A DNA stretch of 64,000 bases from Streptomyces sp. NK08204 (GCF_020400585.1 NZ_JAINVF010000002.1:496001-560000), one strand, 5' to 3'. Positions 26,705 through 37,150 are shown, numbered from the stretch's first letter. The notes: generated from the sequence alone by a model not told the origin. Numbers and translations are program-made.

Positions 26705-27571
26705 ATGGAACTGCGGCAGCTTGCCTATTTCATCGCCGTCGCCGAGGAGTTGCACTTCGGACGGGCGGCCGACCGGCTGCACATCGTGCAGTCGGCGGTC
26801 AGTCAGCAGATACAGCGGCTGGAGCGTGAGCTGGGCGCCGATCTGTTCGACCGCTCGCCGCGCCGGGTGCGGCTGACCGCGGCGGGGGAGCGGCTGCTGC
26901 CCGAGGCGCGTGCCGTGCTCGCTGCGGTGGAGAAGGCACGGGCCTGCGTGGTGGTGCCCGCCGGGCTGCGTGTCGGTACCAGCACCGGGCTCGGCACCCA
27001 CCTGGACCGGGTGCTCGCCGCGTTCGCCGAGCGGGCACCGGACGTGCCCGTCGAGCTGGTCTCGCTGCCGGTGGGCGAACGGCTGGCCCGGGTCGCGGCC
27101 GGCCGGCTGGACGCCGCCTTCGTGCGGGCGGCCGAACCACCGCCCGGCGTGCGCGTGCTGCCCCTGTGGCCCGACCCGCTGGTGGCCGCCCTGCCGGCCG
27201 CGCACCCCCTCGCGGCCCGCGCGGAGATCGACGTCGCCGACCTCGCCGAGCTGCCCCTCGCCCTCACCGCGCGCCGCAACAACCCCGCCCTGGTGGACCT
27301 GGTCGTCGGCGCCTGCCACACGGCCGGGTTCGAACCGCTGCCGGGACCGGCGGGCGGCTCCCTCCAGGACACCCTCGCCACCATCGGCGCCGGTTCGCTG
27401 TGGACGGTCGTCTACGCCTCCCACGCCCGCGTGCTGCACACCCCTCGGGTGGCCTACGTCCCCTTCCGCGGCGCCGGCCTTGCCCTGCCCACCGGCCTGG
27501 CCGTCCGCACCGCCGATCCCGGCCCGCATCTGCAGCAACTACTGCTGGCCTGCGGCGATCACGAAAGCTGA
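26705..27571 (+). CDS. LysR-family transcriptional regulator
   Basis: A 288-residue LTTR. The N-terminal HTH (about 1-60) reads MELRQLAYFIAVAEELHFGRAADRL. A type 2 periplasmic-binding-like effector domain follows (about 90-280). The ATG at 26705 is the canonical family start. It sits upstream of and in the same direction as the small tautomerase gene (105 bp), which may be its target; effector unknown. Confidence 0.88.
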   Translation: MELRQLAYFIAVAEELHFGRAADRLHIVQSAVSQQIQRLERELGADLFDRSPRRVRLTAAGERLLPEARAVLAAVEKARACVVVPAGLRVGTSTGLGTHLDRVLAAFAERAPDVPVELVSLPVGERLARVAAGRLDAAFVRAAEPPPGVRVLPLWPDPLVAALPAAHPLAARAEIDVADLAELPLALTARRNNPALVDLVVGACHTAGFEPLPGPAGGSLQDTLATIGAGSLWTVVYASHARVLHTPRVAYVPFRGAGLALPTGLAVRTADPGPHLQQLLLACGDHES

Positions 27572-27676
27572 TCGCCGCGGTCGCCGACTGCTTCTTGGCC
27601 GACGGTGCGCTGCGCGATGAACTGGGTGCACCGCGAACGCAGGCGGCAACCACCGCCCCGCACAAGGGAGTCAGTC

Positions 27677-27859
27677 ATGCCGATCGTCACCGTCCAGCAG
27701 GGCCCGCGCGATGTCGCACTGAAGCGGGACCTCGTCAAGCGCGTCACCGACGCCTTCGTCGAGGCCTACAACATCCCGGCGGAAAGCGTGCAGGTGTGGA
27801 TACACGAGGTCCCGGCGGACAGCTGGGGCGCCGCCGGGAAGCTCACGGCCGACAAGTAG
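27677..27859 (+). CDS. 4-oxalocrotonate tautomerase-family protein
   Basis: A 60-residue protein starting MPIVTVQQGPRDVALKRDLV. After Met removal, the N-terminal Pro is the catalytic general base of the 4-OT superfamily. Usual family length is about 60-75. GGGAG lies 6 bases before the ATG. A catalytic Arg at the usual position is not obvious, so the substrate (an enol/keto dienoate or an unrelated compound) stays open. Confidence 0.82.
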   Translation: MPIVTVQQGPRDVALKRDLVKRVTDAFVEAYNIPAESVQVWIHEVPADSWGAAGKLTADK

Positions 27860-27895
27860 CCGCGCACCACCGGCGCACAGCCGGGGAACTTGGAG

Positions 27896-27940
27896 AGGGG
27901 GGCGTTGCGGGCCGCTCGTGGTAGCTCGCAACGCCCCCCT
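27896..27940. terminator. Bidirectional hairpin terminator
   Basis: Perfect 14-bp stem (27896-27909 with 27927-27940) around a 17-nt loop. It lies between the convergent tautomerase and trypsin genes. Confidence 0.8.
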
Positions 27941-27977
27941 GGCCGTTACCCGAGGGGTACTCGGGAGGACTTCCGGG

Positions 27978-28769
27978 TCACGAGTTGACCTGCGCGGTCA
28001 CCAGGTCCGAGAAGGTGGTCAGCCGGGTGTAGATCCCCGGGTAACCCGCCTCCGCGCACCCCTCGCCCCAAGAAGTGATCCCTGCCAGGACGCCCCTGAC
28101 GAGCAGGGGACCGCCGCTGTCGCCCTGGCAGGTGTCCACGCCGCCGGACGTGTATCCGGCGCAGACCATGTCGGACTGGACGAAGTCCGAACCGTAGGAG
28201 GAGCGGCAGACGGTGTCGGACGCGACGGGCACGGTCGCGGTCCGCAGCTGGTTGGAGGAGCTGCCGTTCTCCGAGGTGGTGCCCCAGCCGAGGACCCGGG
28301 CCGTGGTGCCGGCCGCGTACATGCCCGTCTGGGAGGAGGAGACGTACGACACCGGGGTGTACGGCATCGTGGTCGCCAGGGTCACCACGGCCACGTCGTG
28401 GCCGTTGGTGGCGTCGGTGTACCCCGGGTCGATCCAGATCCTGCTGACCCGGCTCACCGTGCCGTCGGTGCCGTTGAGATAGGTCCGGCCGCCGACCACA
28501 CGGACGCCGCCGGTGGTCTCGCCGGCCATGCAGTGTGCCGCCGTGACGACCTTCCTGGCCCCCACCAGGGTGCCCCCGCAGAACTGGTTGCCGGACGCGT
28601 CGGTGATCTGCACGACGAACGGGTATGCGGCCGTCGTGGTGGCCGTACCGCCGACGATCGGCTGCGGTGCGGCCGTCGCCGTGGGGGCGGTGACGAGCGC
28701 GGTCGCCGCGGCGGCGGCGGTGGCCACCAGGGTCGCGGCGTTCTGTCTGAGACGTCTGGGCCCGAACAT
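27978..28769 (-). CDS. Secreted trypsin-like serine protease
   Basis: A 263-residue S1A protease close to Streptomyces griseus trypsin. A twin-Arg-lacking Sec-type signal peptide covers about residues 1-33, with a short propeptide. The mature start is IVGG at Ile38. The triad is His79 (VTAAHC), Asp125 (GHDVAV) and Ser218 (GDSGGP). Asp212 in VDTCQGDSGG is the S1-pocket residue that gives cleavage after Lys/Arg. Six cysteines can form three disulfides. GAGGAGAC precedes the ATG. It is secreted and presumably has a role in protein degradation during development. Confidence 0.92.
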   Translation of the reverse strand: MFGPRRLRQNAATLVATAAAAATALVTAPTATAAPQPIVGGTATTTAAYPFVVQITDASGNQFCGGTLVGARKVVTAAHCMAGETTGGVRVVGGRTYLNGTDGTVSRVSRIWIDPGYTDATNGHDVAVVTLATTMPYTPVSYVSSSQTGMYAAGTTARVLGWGTTSENGSSSNQLRTATVPVASDTVCRSSYGSDFVQSDMVCAGYTSGGVDTCQGDSGGPLLVRGVLAGITSWGEGCAEAGYPGIYTRLTTFSDLVTAQVNS

Positions 28770-28976
28770 GAGTCTCCTCAGTGGGGGATGCCGGTGGGGG
28801 ATCGCACGGGGTGGGGGGTACAGCACGGGAGGTCACGGGGACCGACCCGTGTGCCCGGGCGAGCGGCACGCCCCTTACGCTAGGACCCGGAACCCCCAGC
28901 TCCCAATGAGGGAACCCCCTAGGGGGGGTGGGGTGAGGGAAAACCCTCGGTCCGGTTCAGTTAACCGGCCGAGTTG

Positions 28977-31796
28977 TCAGTTCGCGCGGCGACCTGCCGC
29001 CAAACGGACGATGTCCACACGCGATCGGATCCCCAGTTTGCGGTAGACCCGGGTCAGGGTCGCCTCCACCGTCTTCACACTGACGAACAGCCGTGCGGCT
29101 ATCTCCCGGTTGGTGGCGCCCTCCATGACCAGCGCCGCGACCTGACGTTCCATCGCGGCCAGCCCCTCCAGCGCGTCCATGGCCGCGGGCGCGGCCGGCG
29201 CCCGGTCCGGCTCGGGCGCGGTACGGGCCTGCTCCACCTGGCGCAGCCAGGGCAGTGCCCGGCAGCGGCGGAAGATCCGGGCGGCCTCGTCGAACGCCGT
29301 CGGTCCGAGGTGCCGGCCGCGCAGCCGGGCCAGCGCGAACGCCGCCCGTGCCTCCTCCAGGCCGTAGCCGAGCTTGCCCAGCCGGTCCTGAGCGGACGTC
29401 AGCTGGGCGATCGCGGCGTCCCGGTCGCCGTGCGCGGCGCGCACCAGGGCCTCGGACCGGTCGAGAACGGCCAGGACGCTCTCCCGGCCCAGTCTGAGGG
29501 CGTGCTCGCGGCTGACGTCCAGGACGTCCTGCGCCTCGGCCGGTTCACCGATCCGGACCAGCGCCTCGGCCAGGTCGCCCTGCCACCGGCCCCGCGCCGG
29601 GTCGGTGATGCCGAGGGCCAGTTCCAGCCGTCGTACATGGCGCAGCGAGCGTACGGTGCCCGCCGGGTCCCCGGCGACCAGCTGGGCGTACCCGAGCGCG
29701 CCCAGGGCCCGCGACAGGTACATCTGGTCGCCGTCCTCCTCGGCCTGATGCGCCGCCTCCCGGGCGAGCGACAACGCCCGGTCCACGTCCCCGCCGGAGG
29801 CCTCCGCGAGCGAGCTGATGACCGCCGAGGCGGTCTCCCCGATCCCCGAGTCCCGGGCCAGCCGGAGGCTCTCGCCGGCCAGGTCGAGGGCGCGCCCGCA
29901 GTGCCCGGCGAGCAACTCCGTCTCGGCCAGGCCGCGCAGGAAGTGCACCTCGCTCTCCACCGAGCCGCGCCGGCGCACCTCGCGCAGCAGCCCGGTGACG
30001 GCGATCCGCGCCTCGGCCAGCTGGTCGCCCATGACCAGCCAGCGGAACCGGGCGCTGCCCGCGCCGTTGTGATGACAGGACACCCTCGGGTCCTGAGGCT
30101 CCTTCAGGGCGCGCTGGATGGTCCGGGGGGCCTCCGGGTGGCCCATCAGGGTCTCGGTCTGCGCCTGGAAGGCGAGGGCGAGCAACTCGGTGCGCCGGTC
30201 CGCGCCACGGGCGGCCAGCTCGGCCGCGTGCGCGGCGGCCTCGCGGGCCTCGGTGAAGTCGCCCTGCACGATCAGCGCCCGCCAGGCCAGCTGGTAGTGG
30301 ACCAGCGCCAGCAGGCGGGGGTCGTCCCCGGCGTCGGCGAGCGCCTGCGGGAAGGCGGCGTCGACCTCCGCCATGGTGTGGCCGGCGGTGTCGATGACGA
30401 TGATCCAGGCCCGCACCCGCTCGGCGGGCACGGTCGACCCGGTCAGCACCTCCCGGGCGATGTCCCGGGCCAGGTCGAGATCGCCGGAGGTGATCGCGTC
30501 CTCGGCGGCCTGCAGCCTGCGCTCGTCCGGGCCCGGCGGGCTGCAGGCGGGCGTGTGCCGGGCGGCGAGCAGGCCCAGCTGGGCGGCTACCGAGGGCGCG
30601 CCCCGGTCGCGGGCGAGCGCGGCGGCCTCGGCGAGCCGGGCGGCCACCTCCGGGTCGGTGCCGGTGCTGGCGAGAGCCAGGTGCCGGGCCCGCTCGATCG
30701 GGTCGAAGGCCGCGGTGGACAGCGCGGCGTGCGCGGCCCGCCGCTCGTGGGCCGGGGCCTCGGCGTACAGCGCGGCGGAGATCAGCGGGTGCGCGAACCG
30801 TACGGCGGGGTCCTCCGGCCCGGTGGCGAGCAGCCCGAGTTCGGCGGCCTGGGCGCACTCGGCCTCGGCGTTCTCCCGGCCGGCCGCGTGCAGCAGCGTC
30901 GTGGTGGGGCGGGCGCCGGCGCTGGCCACCAGCAGGGTGCGGCGGGCCTCGACGGACAGCATGTCCAGGCGGCTGAGCACCAGGGCGCGCAGCGAGGTCG
31001 GGACCGGCAGTGGCTCGCCCGGCCGGGGCGGGGTGGGCCCGTCGGCGAGGGCGCGGCCCAGCTCCAGGGCGAACAGTGGGTTGCCACCGCTGGTGCGGTG
31101 GATCTCGCGGACCGTGGAGCGCGGCAGGCCGCCGTGCCCGCGGTGGTCGAGCAGCCGGGCGACCTGCGTGTGACTGAGCGGGCCCAGCCGTACGGCGGTC
31201 GTGTCCGGCGGACAGGCGCGCAGTTGCCGGTCGTACTCCTGGCTGTCCGGCCCGTCCGTCCGTACCGCGCACAGCAGTTGCACCGTGGTGCCCTCCAGGC
31301 GGCGGGCGGCGAAGCCGAGCAGTTCGGCGCTGGCCGGATCGAGCCACTGCAGATCGTCCGCGACGACCAGCACCGGGCCGCGCTCGGCGAGCGCGCGCAG
31401 CGCGGAGAGCACCGCCAGACGCAACGCGAGGCCGTCCCGCAGGAGGCTGGACTCGCCGCGGCCGGTGAGCGCCGACTCCAGTGCGGTGCGCTGGGCGGTG
31501 GGCAGCCGCGGGGCGACGTCGTCGAGGACCAGGCCGAGGAGGTCGGCGAGGGCGAGGAAGGGCAGGTGCGATTCCGACTCGGTGGCCGAGCAGCGCAACA
31601 CGGTGTGCGCGGTGGCGCCGTATTCCTCGGCCAATGCGCGCAGGACGGTCGATTTCCCTATTCCGGCCGGGCCGTGGAGCAGCACACTGCCCCCGGAGGC
31701 GAGCTGTTCGCGGGCGGTGGTGAACAGCTCTTCGCGGCCGATGACCAGGTCGGTGCGGCATCGGGCAGGCTCCCGGAAGTCCCGTCGCACGGTCAC
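28977..31796 (-). CDS. LAL-type LuxR regulator with AAA ATPase domain
   Basis: A 939-residue large ATP-binding LuxR regulator (MalT-like). Walker A GPAGIGKST lies around residues 39-47 and a Walker B-like VLVVADDLQW near 135. A long helical repeat region fills the middle. The C-terminal LuxR HTH reads EGATNREIAARLFVSVKTVEATL. GTG at 31796 is chosen for its AGGAGGGG site 6 bases upstream. LAL proteins are often pathway-specific activators. The neighbouring secreted trypsin gene and the second LuxR gene, both on the same strand, are candidate targets or partners. Confidence 0.9.
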   Translation of the reverse strand: MTVRRDFREPARCRTDLVIGREELFTTAREQLASGGSVLLHGPAGIGKSTVLRALAEEYGATAHTVLRCSATESESHLPFLALADLLGLVLDDVAPRLPTAQRTALESALTGRGESSLLRDGLALRLAVLSALRALAERGPVLVVADDLQWLDPASAELLGFAARRLEGTTVQLLCAVRTDGPDSQEYDRQLRACPPDTTAVRLGPLSHTQVARLLDHRGHGGLPRSTVREIHRTSGGNPLFALELGRALADGPTPPRPGEPLPVPTSLRALVLSRLDMLSVEARRTLLVASAGARPTTTLLHAAGRENAEAECAQAAELGLLATGPEDPAVRFAHPLISAALYAEAPAHERRAAHAALSTAAFDPIERARHLALASTGTDPEVAARLAEAAALARDRGAPSVAAQLGLLAARHTPACSPPGPDERRLQAAEDAITSGDLDLARDIAREVLTGSTVPAERVRAWIIVIDTAGHTMAEVDAAFPQALADAGDDPRLLALVHYQLAWRALIVQGDFTEAREAAAHAAELAARGADRRTELLALAFQAQTETLMGHPEAPRTIQRALKEPQDPRVSCHHNGAGSARFRWLVMGDQLAEARIAVTGLLREVRRRGSVESEVHFLRGLAETELLAGHCGRALDLAGESLRLARDSGIGETASAVISSLAEASGGDVDRALSLAREAAHQAEEDGDQMYLSRALGALGYAQLVAGDPAGTVRSLRHVRRLELALGITDPARGRWQGDLAEALVRIGEPAEAQDVLDVSREHALRLGRESVLAVLDRSEALVRAAHGDRDAAIAQLTSAQDRLGKLGYGLEEARAAFALARLRGRHLGPTAFDEAARIFRRCRALPWLRQVEQARTAPEPDRAPAAPAAMDALEGLAAMERQVAALVMEGATNREIAARLFVSVKTVEATLTRVYRKLGIRSRVDIVRLAAGRRAN

Positions 31797-31947
31797 CGCT
31801 CCCCTCCTGTGTCGTGTCCGGGCCAAATTCTAGGCAACGATCCCCTGAATTCGGACGGAAGCCGTGGTGAGGGAAATAACAAACGGCCAAGCGTGAGGAA
31901 ATTCAAGGCGTCGCCGCATGAATGGACAGGTTTCCTTACCGTGCGCC

Positions 31948-32787
31948 CTACGGCAGCAGTCCCGCCCTGCGCGCCGCTGTCACCGCCTCCCCTCGTGTGT
32001 GTGCGCCCAACTTGCGCATCGCCGAGCGCAGATATCCCTTGACCGTCTCCGGGCGCAGCCCCAGCCGCTCGGCAACCCCCGCGTTGGTCGCGCCCGCCGC
32101 CACCCAGGACAGCACGTCAAGCTCCCGCGGGGCCAGAGCCGCGCCGCCCTGGACCGGGACCGGTTCGGCCAGCATCCCGCAGGCGGCCAGCAGTTCGGCC
32201 CGCAGCTCGGGGTCGTCGATCCGGGGCGCGAGCGAGCGCAGCGCCGCGTGCGCCTCACGCACCTGCTCCCAGGCGGCGCCCCCTTCCCGGGCGTCCTCGG
32301 CGGGCTCCGGCCGGGCCGCGGCCAGCAGCTCCTGCGCCTCGTCCCGCACCACGAGCGCCTGTTCCACGTCCCGTGCCGCCTCCACCGCGGCGGTCACCGT
32401 CCGGTCGCCGAGCGGCTGGGCCGCACGCAGCGCGCCGTACAGCACCCCGCGCACCCGGCGCCGCACCACCACCGGCACCGCGATCACCGAGCGGATTCCC
32501 TCGGCGGCCACCGGCGCGTCGTACTCGTGGCTGATGTGCCGGGAGCTGGAGTAGTCCGTCACCGCGCACGGCCGGGCCAGCGCCACCGCCTTGCCGCCGA
32601 GCCCGTTGCCGGAGGTCACGGCGAGCGAGCTGAGGGAGGCCGTGTGGGTGCCGCTCAGTTCACTGATCCGGATCCGCGGCCGTCCGTACTCGACCAGCCC
32701 GCCGAACGCGACGGGCAGTCCGGTGGCGCGCCGCAGCCGGGCCAGCGCGCCGCGTATCTCCGACGCCGTCACGGTCTCTCCTGCCAC
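31948..32787 (-). CDS. GAF-domain LuxR-family regulator
   Basis: A protein of about 280 residues. An N-terminal GAF-like sensory domain (about 10-145) contains GLGGKAVALARPCAVTDYSSS and SVIAVPVVVRRRVRGVLYGA. The C-terminal LuxR HTH contains LDVLSWVAAGATNAGVAERLGL. The start is uncertain: GTG at 32787 or 32790 has AAGGAG just upstream, and GTG at 32772 has GGAGAG. It is divergent from the acyl-CoA ligase pair, a common arrangement for aromatic or fatty acid catabolism regulators, so it probably controls those genes. Confidence 0.85.
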   Translation of the reverse strand: MAGETVTASEIRGALARLRRATGLPVAFGGLVEYGRPRIRISELSGTHTASLSSLAVTSGNGLGGKAVALARPCAVTDYSSSRHISHEYDAPVAAEGIRSVIAVPVVVRRRVRGVLYGALRAAQPLGDRTVTAAVEAARDVEQALVVRDEAQELLAAARPEPAEDAREGGAAWEQVREAHAALRSLAPRIDDPELRAELLAACGMLAEPVPVQGGAALAPRELDVLSWVAAGATNAGVAERLGLRPETVKGYLRSAMRKLGAHTRGEAVTAARRAGLLP

Positions 32788-32811
32788 CACATCGCTCCTT
32801 CGGTGCGGTCC

Positions 32812-32827
32812 ACCCCCGTTCGGGGGT
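32812..32827. promoter_or_regulatory. Palindrome in the divergent LuxR / acyl-CoA ligase promoter
   Basis: ACCCCCGTTCGGGGGT is a perfect 16-base palindrome located 134 bp before the ligase ATG and 25 bp before the LuxR start. It could be an operator or a small hairpin; use unknown. Confidence 0.45.
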
Positions 32828-32960
32828 AGTGAGACCTGTATCACGGATTAGACGATGCCGGGGAGCCGCCCGGCAATGGTCCGGATCAGGGGAGTGGCCG
32901 AAAAGGGGCACGGCTGAACGTGCCCGCGGGGGACGGCTCGGAGAATGAGGAGGACGACCG

Positions 32961-34634
32961 ATGACGACGGCCACGGAGCTGTTCCGCAGGGCCCGGGACT
33001 TCCTGCTGGAGCACCGCGAGGATTACACGACCGCCTACGCCGGCTTCTCCTGGCCGCGTCCCGGACGGTTCAACTGGGCGCTGGACTGGTTCGACGCGAT
33101 CGCCGTCGGCAACGACCGGACCGCTTTGCACATCGTCGAGGAGGACGGTGCCGAGACCCGGCTGTCCTTCGCCGAGCTGGCCGAGCGCTCGAACCGGGTC
33201 GCCAACCATCTGCGCGCGCGGGGCGTCGGCGCCGAGGACCGCATCCTGGTGATGCTCGGCAACCAGGCCGAGTTGTGGGAGACCGCGCTGGCCGCGATGA
33301 AACTGCGCGCCGTCGTCATCCCGGCCACCCCGCTGCTCGGGCCTGCCGACCTCACCGACCGCGTGGAGCGGGGCCGGGTCAGACACGTCGTGGTCCGTAC
33401 CGAGGACGCGCCCAAGTTCGCCGACGTGCCCGGCGCCTACACCCGCATCGCGGTCGGCGGAGCGCCGGTGCCGGGCTGGGAGCCCTACGAGGACGCGTAC
33501 GCGGAGTCCGCCGAGTTCGTCCCCGACGGGCCGACCCTCGCCGACGACCCGCTGATGCTGTACTTCACCTCCGGCACGACCGCCCGGCCCAAGCTGGTCG
33601 AGCACACGCACACCTCGTATCCGGTGGGCCACCTGGCGACCATGTACTGGATCGGGCTCAGGCCCGGCGACGTGCACCTGAACATCTCCTCGCCCGGCTG
33701 GGCCAAGCACGCCTGGTCCAACCTGTTCGCCCCGTGGAACGCGGAGGCGACCGTCTTCGTCTTCAACTACACGCGGTTCGACGCGGCCCGGCTGATGGCC
33801 GAGATGGACCGGGCCGGGGTCACCACCTTCTGCGCCCCGCCGACCGTGTGGCGCATGCTCATCCAGGCCGACCTCACCCAGCTGCGCACCCCGCCGCGCG
33901 AGGTGGTGGCCGCAGGTGAGCCGCTCAACCCCGAGGTCATCGAGCAGGTGCGGCGGGCCTGGGGCGTCACCATCAGGGACGGCTTCGGGCAGACCGAGAC
34001 CGCCGTGCAGGTCTCCAACAGCCCCGGCCAGCAGCTGAAGACGGGCTCGATGGGCCGGCCCAGCCCCGGCTTCCGGGTGGAGCTGCTCGACCCGGTCTCC
34101 GGTGCCCCCGGTGCCACCGAGGGCGAGATCGCCCTGGACCTGTCCGAGCGCCCGGTCGGCCTGATGGCCGGCTACCACGGCGACCCCGACCGCACGGCGG
34201 AGGCCATGGCCGGCGGCTACTACCGCACCGGGGACATCGCCGCCCGGGACGAGGACGGATACCTGACCTACATCGGCCGCGCCGACGACGTCTTCAAGGC
34301 CTCCGACTACAAGATCAGCCCGTTCGAGCTGGAGAGCGCTCTGCTGGAGCACGAGGCGGTGGCCGAGGCGGCCGTCGTGCCCGCACCGGACGAGCTGCGG
34401 CTCGCCGTGCCCAAGGCGTACGTCGTCCTCGCCGAGGGCTGGGAGCCCGGCCCCGACACCGCGAAGGTCATCTTCGAGCACTCGCGCGAGGTGCTCGCCC
34501 CCTACAAGCGCATCCGCCGGCTGGAGTTCGGCACGCTTCCCAAGACCGTCTCCGGCAAGATCCGCCGGATCGAACTGCGCGAGGCGACCGCCGCGGGCTG
34601 CGCGGACGAGTACCGCGAGGAGGACTTCCGGTGA
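32961..34634 (+). CDS. AMP-dependent acyl-CoA synthetase (acetyl/medium-chain type)
   Basis: A 557-residue adenylate-forming enzyme. AMP-binding motifs are [18 protein letters not shown] (about 196-213), GFGQTETA (about 345) and [15 protein letters not shown]. The C-terminal Lys is in [14 protein letters not shown]. The segment [16 protein letters not shown] and overall layout resemble medium-chain acyl-CoA synthetases (ACSM/MACS) that activate carboxylic acids to CoA thioesters. GAGGAGG lies 8 bases before the ATG. Its stop overlaps the GTG of the second ligase. Substrate unknown. Confidence 0.88.
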   Translation: MTTATELFRRARDFLLEHREDYTTAYAGFSWPRPGRFNWALDWFDAIAVGNDRTALHIVEEDGAETRLSFAELAERSNRVANHLRARGVGAEDRILVMLGNQAELWETALAAMKLRAVVIPATPLLGPADLTDRVERGRVRHVVVRTEDAPKFADVPGAYTRIAVGGAPVPGWEPYEDAYAESAEFVPDGPTLADDPLMLYFTSGTTARPKLVEHTHTSYPVGHLATMYWIGLRPGDVHLNISSPGWAKHAWSNLFAPWNAEATVFVFNYTRFDAARLMAEMDRAGVTTFCAPPTVWRMLIQADLTQLRTPPREVVAAGEPLNPEVIEQVRRAWGVTIRDGFGQTETAVQVSNSPGQQLKTGSMGRPSPGFRVELLDPVSGAPGATEGEIALDLSERPVGLMAGYHGDPDRTAEAMAGGYYRTGDIAARDEDGYLTYIGRADDVFKASDYKISPFELESALLEHEAVAEAAVVPAPDELRLAVPKAYVVLAEGWEPGPDTAKVIFEHSREVLAPYKRIRRLEFGTLPKTVSGKIRRIELREATAAGCADEYREEDFR

Positions 34635-36223
34635 CCGCACCGCTGTCGTACACGCACGGGACGAGCGAGACCGTCCTGCTCGGGGACACCATCGGCGCCA
34701 ACCTGGACCGGGCCGTGGCGGCCTGGCCGGACCGCGAGGCGCTCGTGGACGTGCCGTCGGGGCGGCGCTGGACGTACGCCGAATTCGGCGTGGACGTCGA
34801 GAAACTGGCGCAGGCGCTGGCCGCCTCCGGGGTCACCAAGGGCGACCGGGTGGGCATCTGGGCGATCAACTGCCCGGAGTGGGTCCTGGTCCAGTACGCC
34901 ACCGCCCGCATCGGCGCGATCATGGTCAACATCAACCCCGCCTACCGCACCCACGAGGTCGAGTACGTCCTGGGCCAGGCCGGCGTCACGCTGCTGTTCG
35001 CCTCCCTCAGCCACAAGACGAGCGACTACCGGGCGATGGTGGAGCAGGTGCGGGGCAGCTGCCCGCGGTTGCGCGAGGTCGTGTACATCGGCGACCCGAG
35101 CTGGGAGGCGCTGCTCACGCGCGGGACCGGCGACGCCCCGTACGAGGAGTTGTCCTGCGACGACCCCATCAACATCCAGTACACCTCGGGCACGACCGGC
35201 TTCCCCAAGGGCGCCACCCTCTCCCACCACAACATCCTCAACAACGGCTACTTCGTCGGTGAGCTGATCGCCTACAGCGAGCAGGACCGGGTCTGCATCC
35301 CGGTGCCCTTCTACCACTGCTTCGGCATGGTGATGGGCAACCTGGCCGCGACCTCGCACGGCGCGTGCATGGTCATCCCGGCGCCGTCCTTCGACCCGAG
35401 GGCCACGCTGGAGGCGGTCCAGCAGGAGCGGTGCACCTCGCTCTACGGCGTCCCGACGATGTTCATCGCGGAGCTGAACCTGCCCGAGTTCGCCACGTAC
35501 GACCTCTCGTCGCTGCGCACCGGCATCATGGCGGGCTCCCCCTGCCCGGTGGAGGTGATGAAGCGGGTGGTCGCCGAGATGCACATGGAGCAGGTGTCCA
35601 TCTGCTACGGCATGACCGAGACCTCCCCGGTCTCCCTGCAGACCCGCATGGACGACGACCTGGAGCACCGCACCGGCACCGTCGGCCGCGTGCTGCCGCA
35701 CCTGGAGGTCAAGATCGTCGATCCGGTCACCGGTGTCACCCAGCCCCGCGGCGCGGCGGGGGAGTTGTGCACCCGCGGCTACAGCGTGATGCTCGGCTAC
35801 TGGAACGAGCCCGAGAAGACCGCCGAGGCCGTCGACGCGGGTCGCTGGATGCACACCGGGGACCTCGCGGTGATGCGGGAGGACGGGTACGTCGAGATCG
35901 TCGGCCGGATCAAGGACATGATCATCCGGGGTGGCGAGAACATCTACCCGCGGGAGATCGAGGAGTTCCTCTACGCCCACCCGAAGATCAGGGACGTCCA
36001 GGTCGTCGGCGTGCCGCACGAGACGTACGGCGAGGAGGTCCTGGCCTGTGTCATCCCGCACGACGCGGCCGACCCGCTCACCCTGGAGGAGCTGCGCGGC
36101 TTCTGCCAGGGAAGGCTCGCGCACTACAAGGTCCCCAGTCGGCTGCAGATCCTCGATGCCTTCCCGATGACCGTGTCCGGAAAGGTACGCAAGATCGAGC
36201 TGCGGGAGCGGTACGGGGTGTGA
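34631..36223 (+). CDS. Acyl-CoA synthetase (FadD-like AMP-binding ligase)
   Basis: A 530-residue fatty-acyl-CoA ligase. Motif I is [19 protein letters not shown], then [39 protein letters not shown] and the catalytic Lys in [13 protein letters not shown]. It starts with GTG overlapping the preceding TGA, so the two ligases are made together and may act on related acids. It is only moderately similar to its neighbour, so it is not a recent duplicate. The product would enter beta-oxidation or a CoA-dependent pathway. Confidence 0.88.
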   Translation: MTAPLSYTHGTSETVLLGDTIGANLDRAVAAWPDREALVDVPSGRRWTYAEFGVDVEKLAQALAASGVTKGDRVGIWAINCPEWVLVQYATARIGAIMVNINPAYRTHEVEYVLGQAGVTLLFASLSHKTSDYRAMVEQVRGSCPRLREVVYIGDPSWEALLTRGTGDAPYEELSCDDPINIQYTSGTTGFPKGATLSHHNILNNGYFVGELIAYSEQDRVCIPVPFYHCFGMVMGNLAATSHGACMVIPAPSFDPRATLEAVQQERCTSLYGVPTMFIAELNLPEFATYDLSSLRTGIMAGSPCPVEVMKRVVAEMHMEQVSICYGMTETSPVSLQTRMDDDLEHRTGTVGRVLPHLEVKIVDPVTGVTQPRGAAGELCTRGYSVMLGYWNEPEKTAEAVDAGRWMHTGDLAVMREDGYVEIVGRIKDMIIRGGENIYPREIEEFLYAHPKIRDVQVVGVPHETYGEEVLACVIPHDAADPLTLEELRGFCQGRLAHYKVPSRLQILDAFPMTVSGKVRKIELRERYGV

Positions 36224-36227
36224 GTCC

Positions 36228-36268
36228 TCCGGTGCCGAGCGCGGACGGGGGTCACACTCGGCACCGGA
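36228..36268. terminator. Hairpin terminator after the acyl-CoA ligases
   Basis: Perfect 12-bp stem TCCGGTGCCGAG (36228-36239) with 36257-36268 and a 17-nt loop. It lies between convergent genes. Confidence 0.75.
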
Positions 36269-36296
36269 ACCCGCCCGCCCGGCGCCCGGAGCGCCG

Positions 36297-37046
36297 TCAG
36301 GCGGTCCGTCCGTCGCGGTCCCGGGTGCCCGGACGGGACGCGCCCGCGAAGTGGAGCGTGCGGGCGGCGTCGTTCACCGGCTGTGGGGTGCCCGTGGGGC
36401 CGAGGACGAACAGTGCGATGCCCAGCGCCGCGGCGCGGGCGCGCGCCTCGTCCGTGTAGCCCGCGAGGGAGAAATACAGACAGTCCGCGGACTGCGTCAT
36501 CGCCGTCAGCCACAGACACTCCACGTCCCGCGGCGCGGCGGGGCGCACGGTCGGATCCACCTGCGCCAGCAGCCCGCGCGCGGCGAGGACGATCCCGTTC
36601 GAGGGCCGCTGGTCGGCCCGCCGGACGTCACGGTGACCGAGCCACCCGAGGTAGAGCAGGGCGGCGGTGACGGCGTCCCGCGCCGTGCGCACGGGGCGCG
36701 GCTGAGCACCGGGCCGGCCGCCCTGACCGGCCCGGCCGGCTCGTGAGGTGTCCGGCGCCGCCGGCTCCTCGCGCCCCCGCGGCGGTGCGGCGCTCACCGC
36801 GGGATGCAGCACGGTGCCGCAGGGGCAGCCCAGCTCGGGGCGGGGCCACAGGCCCGGGCGTCCGCAGGAGGCGCACGGCACGGTGACCCACTCGTCCTCC
36901 CAGGCCCGGTGGGCCCGCACGGTGGGGCCGGTCGCCGGATCGAGCCGCGGACCGGCGGACGCACCGCAGACGCACGGATACACCGGCGCGACGTAGACGT
37001 GTTCGCGCCGGCAGGCCGGACAGCACACCGGCACGCTCTCGGGCAT
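36297..37046 (-). CDS. Zinc-ribbon protein with restriction-endonuclease-like C-terminal domain
   Basis: A 249-residue protein of unknown role. The N-terminal half has four Cys pairs (CPAC, CVCG, CASCG, CPCG) that would bind zinc. The C-terminal part (about 145-235), with LLAQVDPTVRPAAPRDVECLW and FSLAGYTDEARARAAALGIALFVL, resembles the Mrr/type IV endonuclease-like fold. The usual Q-x-K is Q-V-D here, so activity may be lost. ATG at 37046 is favoured by GGAG 5 bases upstream; a GTG two codons earlier is possible. The fold assignment is weak. Confidence 0.55.
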   Translation of the reverse strand: MPESVPVCCPACRREHVYVAPVYPCVCGASAGPRLDPATGPTVRAHRAWEDEWVTVPCASCGRPGLWPRPELGCPCGTVLHPAVSAAPPRGREEPAAPDTSRAGRAGQGGRPGAQPRPVRTARDAVTAALLYLGWLGHRDVRRADQRPSNGIVLAARGLLAQVDPTVRPAAPRDVECLWLTAMTQSADCLYFSLAGYTDEARARAAALGIALFVLGPTGTPQPVNDAARTLHFAGASRPGTRDRDGRTA

Positions 37047-37119
37047 GGCCACTCCAAGGCGTCGCGGGGCCCCCCATCGTCCTCCTGCCCTACCCCGCCT
37101 GTCCGGAACTTGCCCACTC

Positions 37120-37148
37120 TTGACGACGTTCGCCTGCCCACCTACATT
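37120..37148 (+). promoter_or_regulatory. Promoter of gcl
   Basis: TTGACG (37120-37125) and TACATT (37143-37148) are separated by 17 bp. This is a near-consensus vegetative promoter whose -10 ends 2 bases before the first of two operators. Confidence 0.75.
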
Positions 37149-37150
37149 AC

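Noticed and set aside
28974..32042. Plus-strand open frame of about 1000 codons opposite the two LuxR genes
   Set aside because: Antisense to intact LAL and GAF-LuxR genes; product has no family features.
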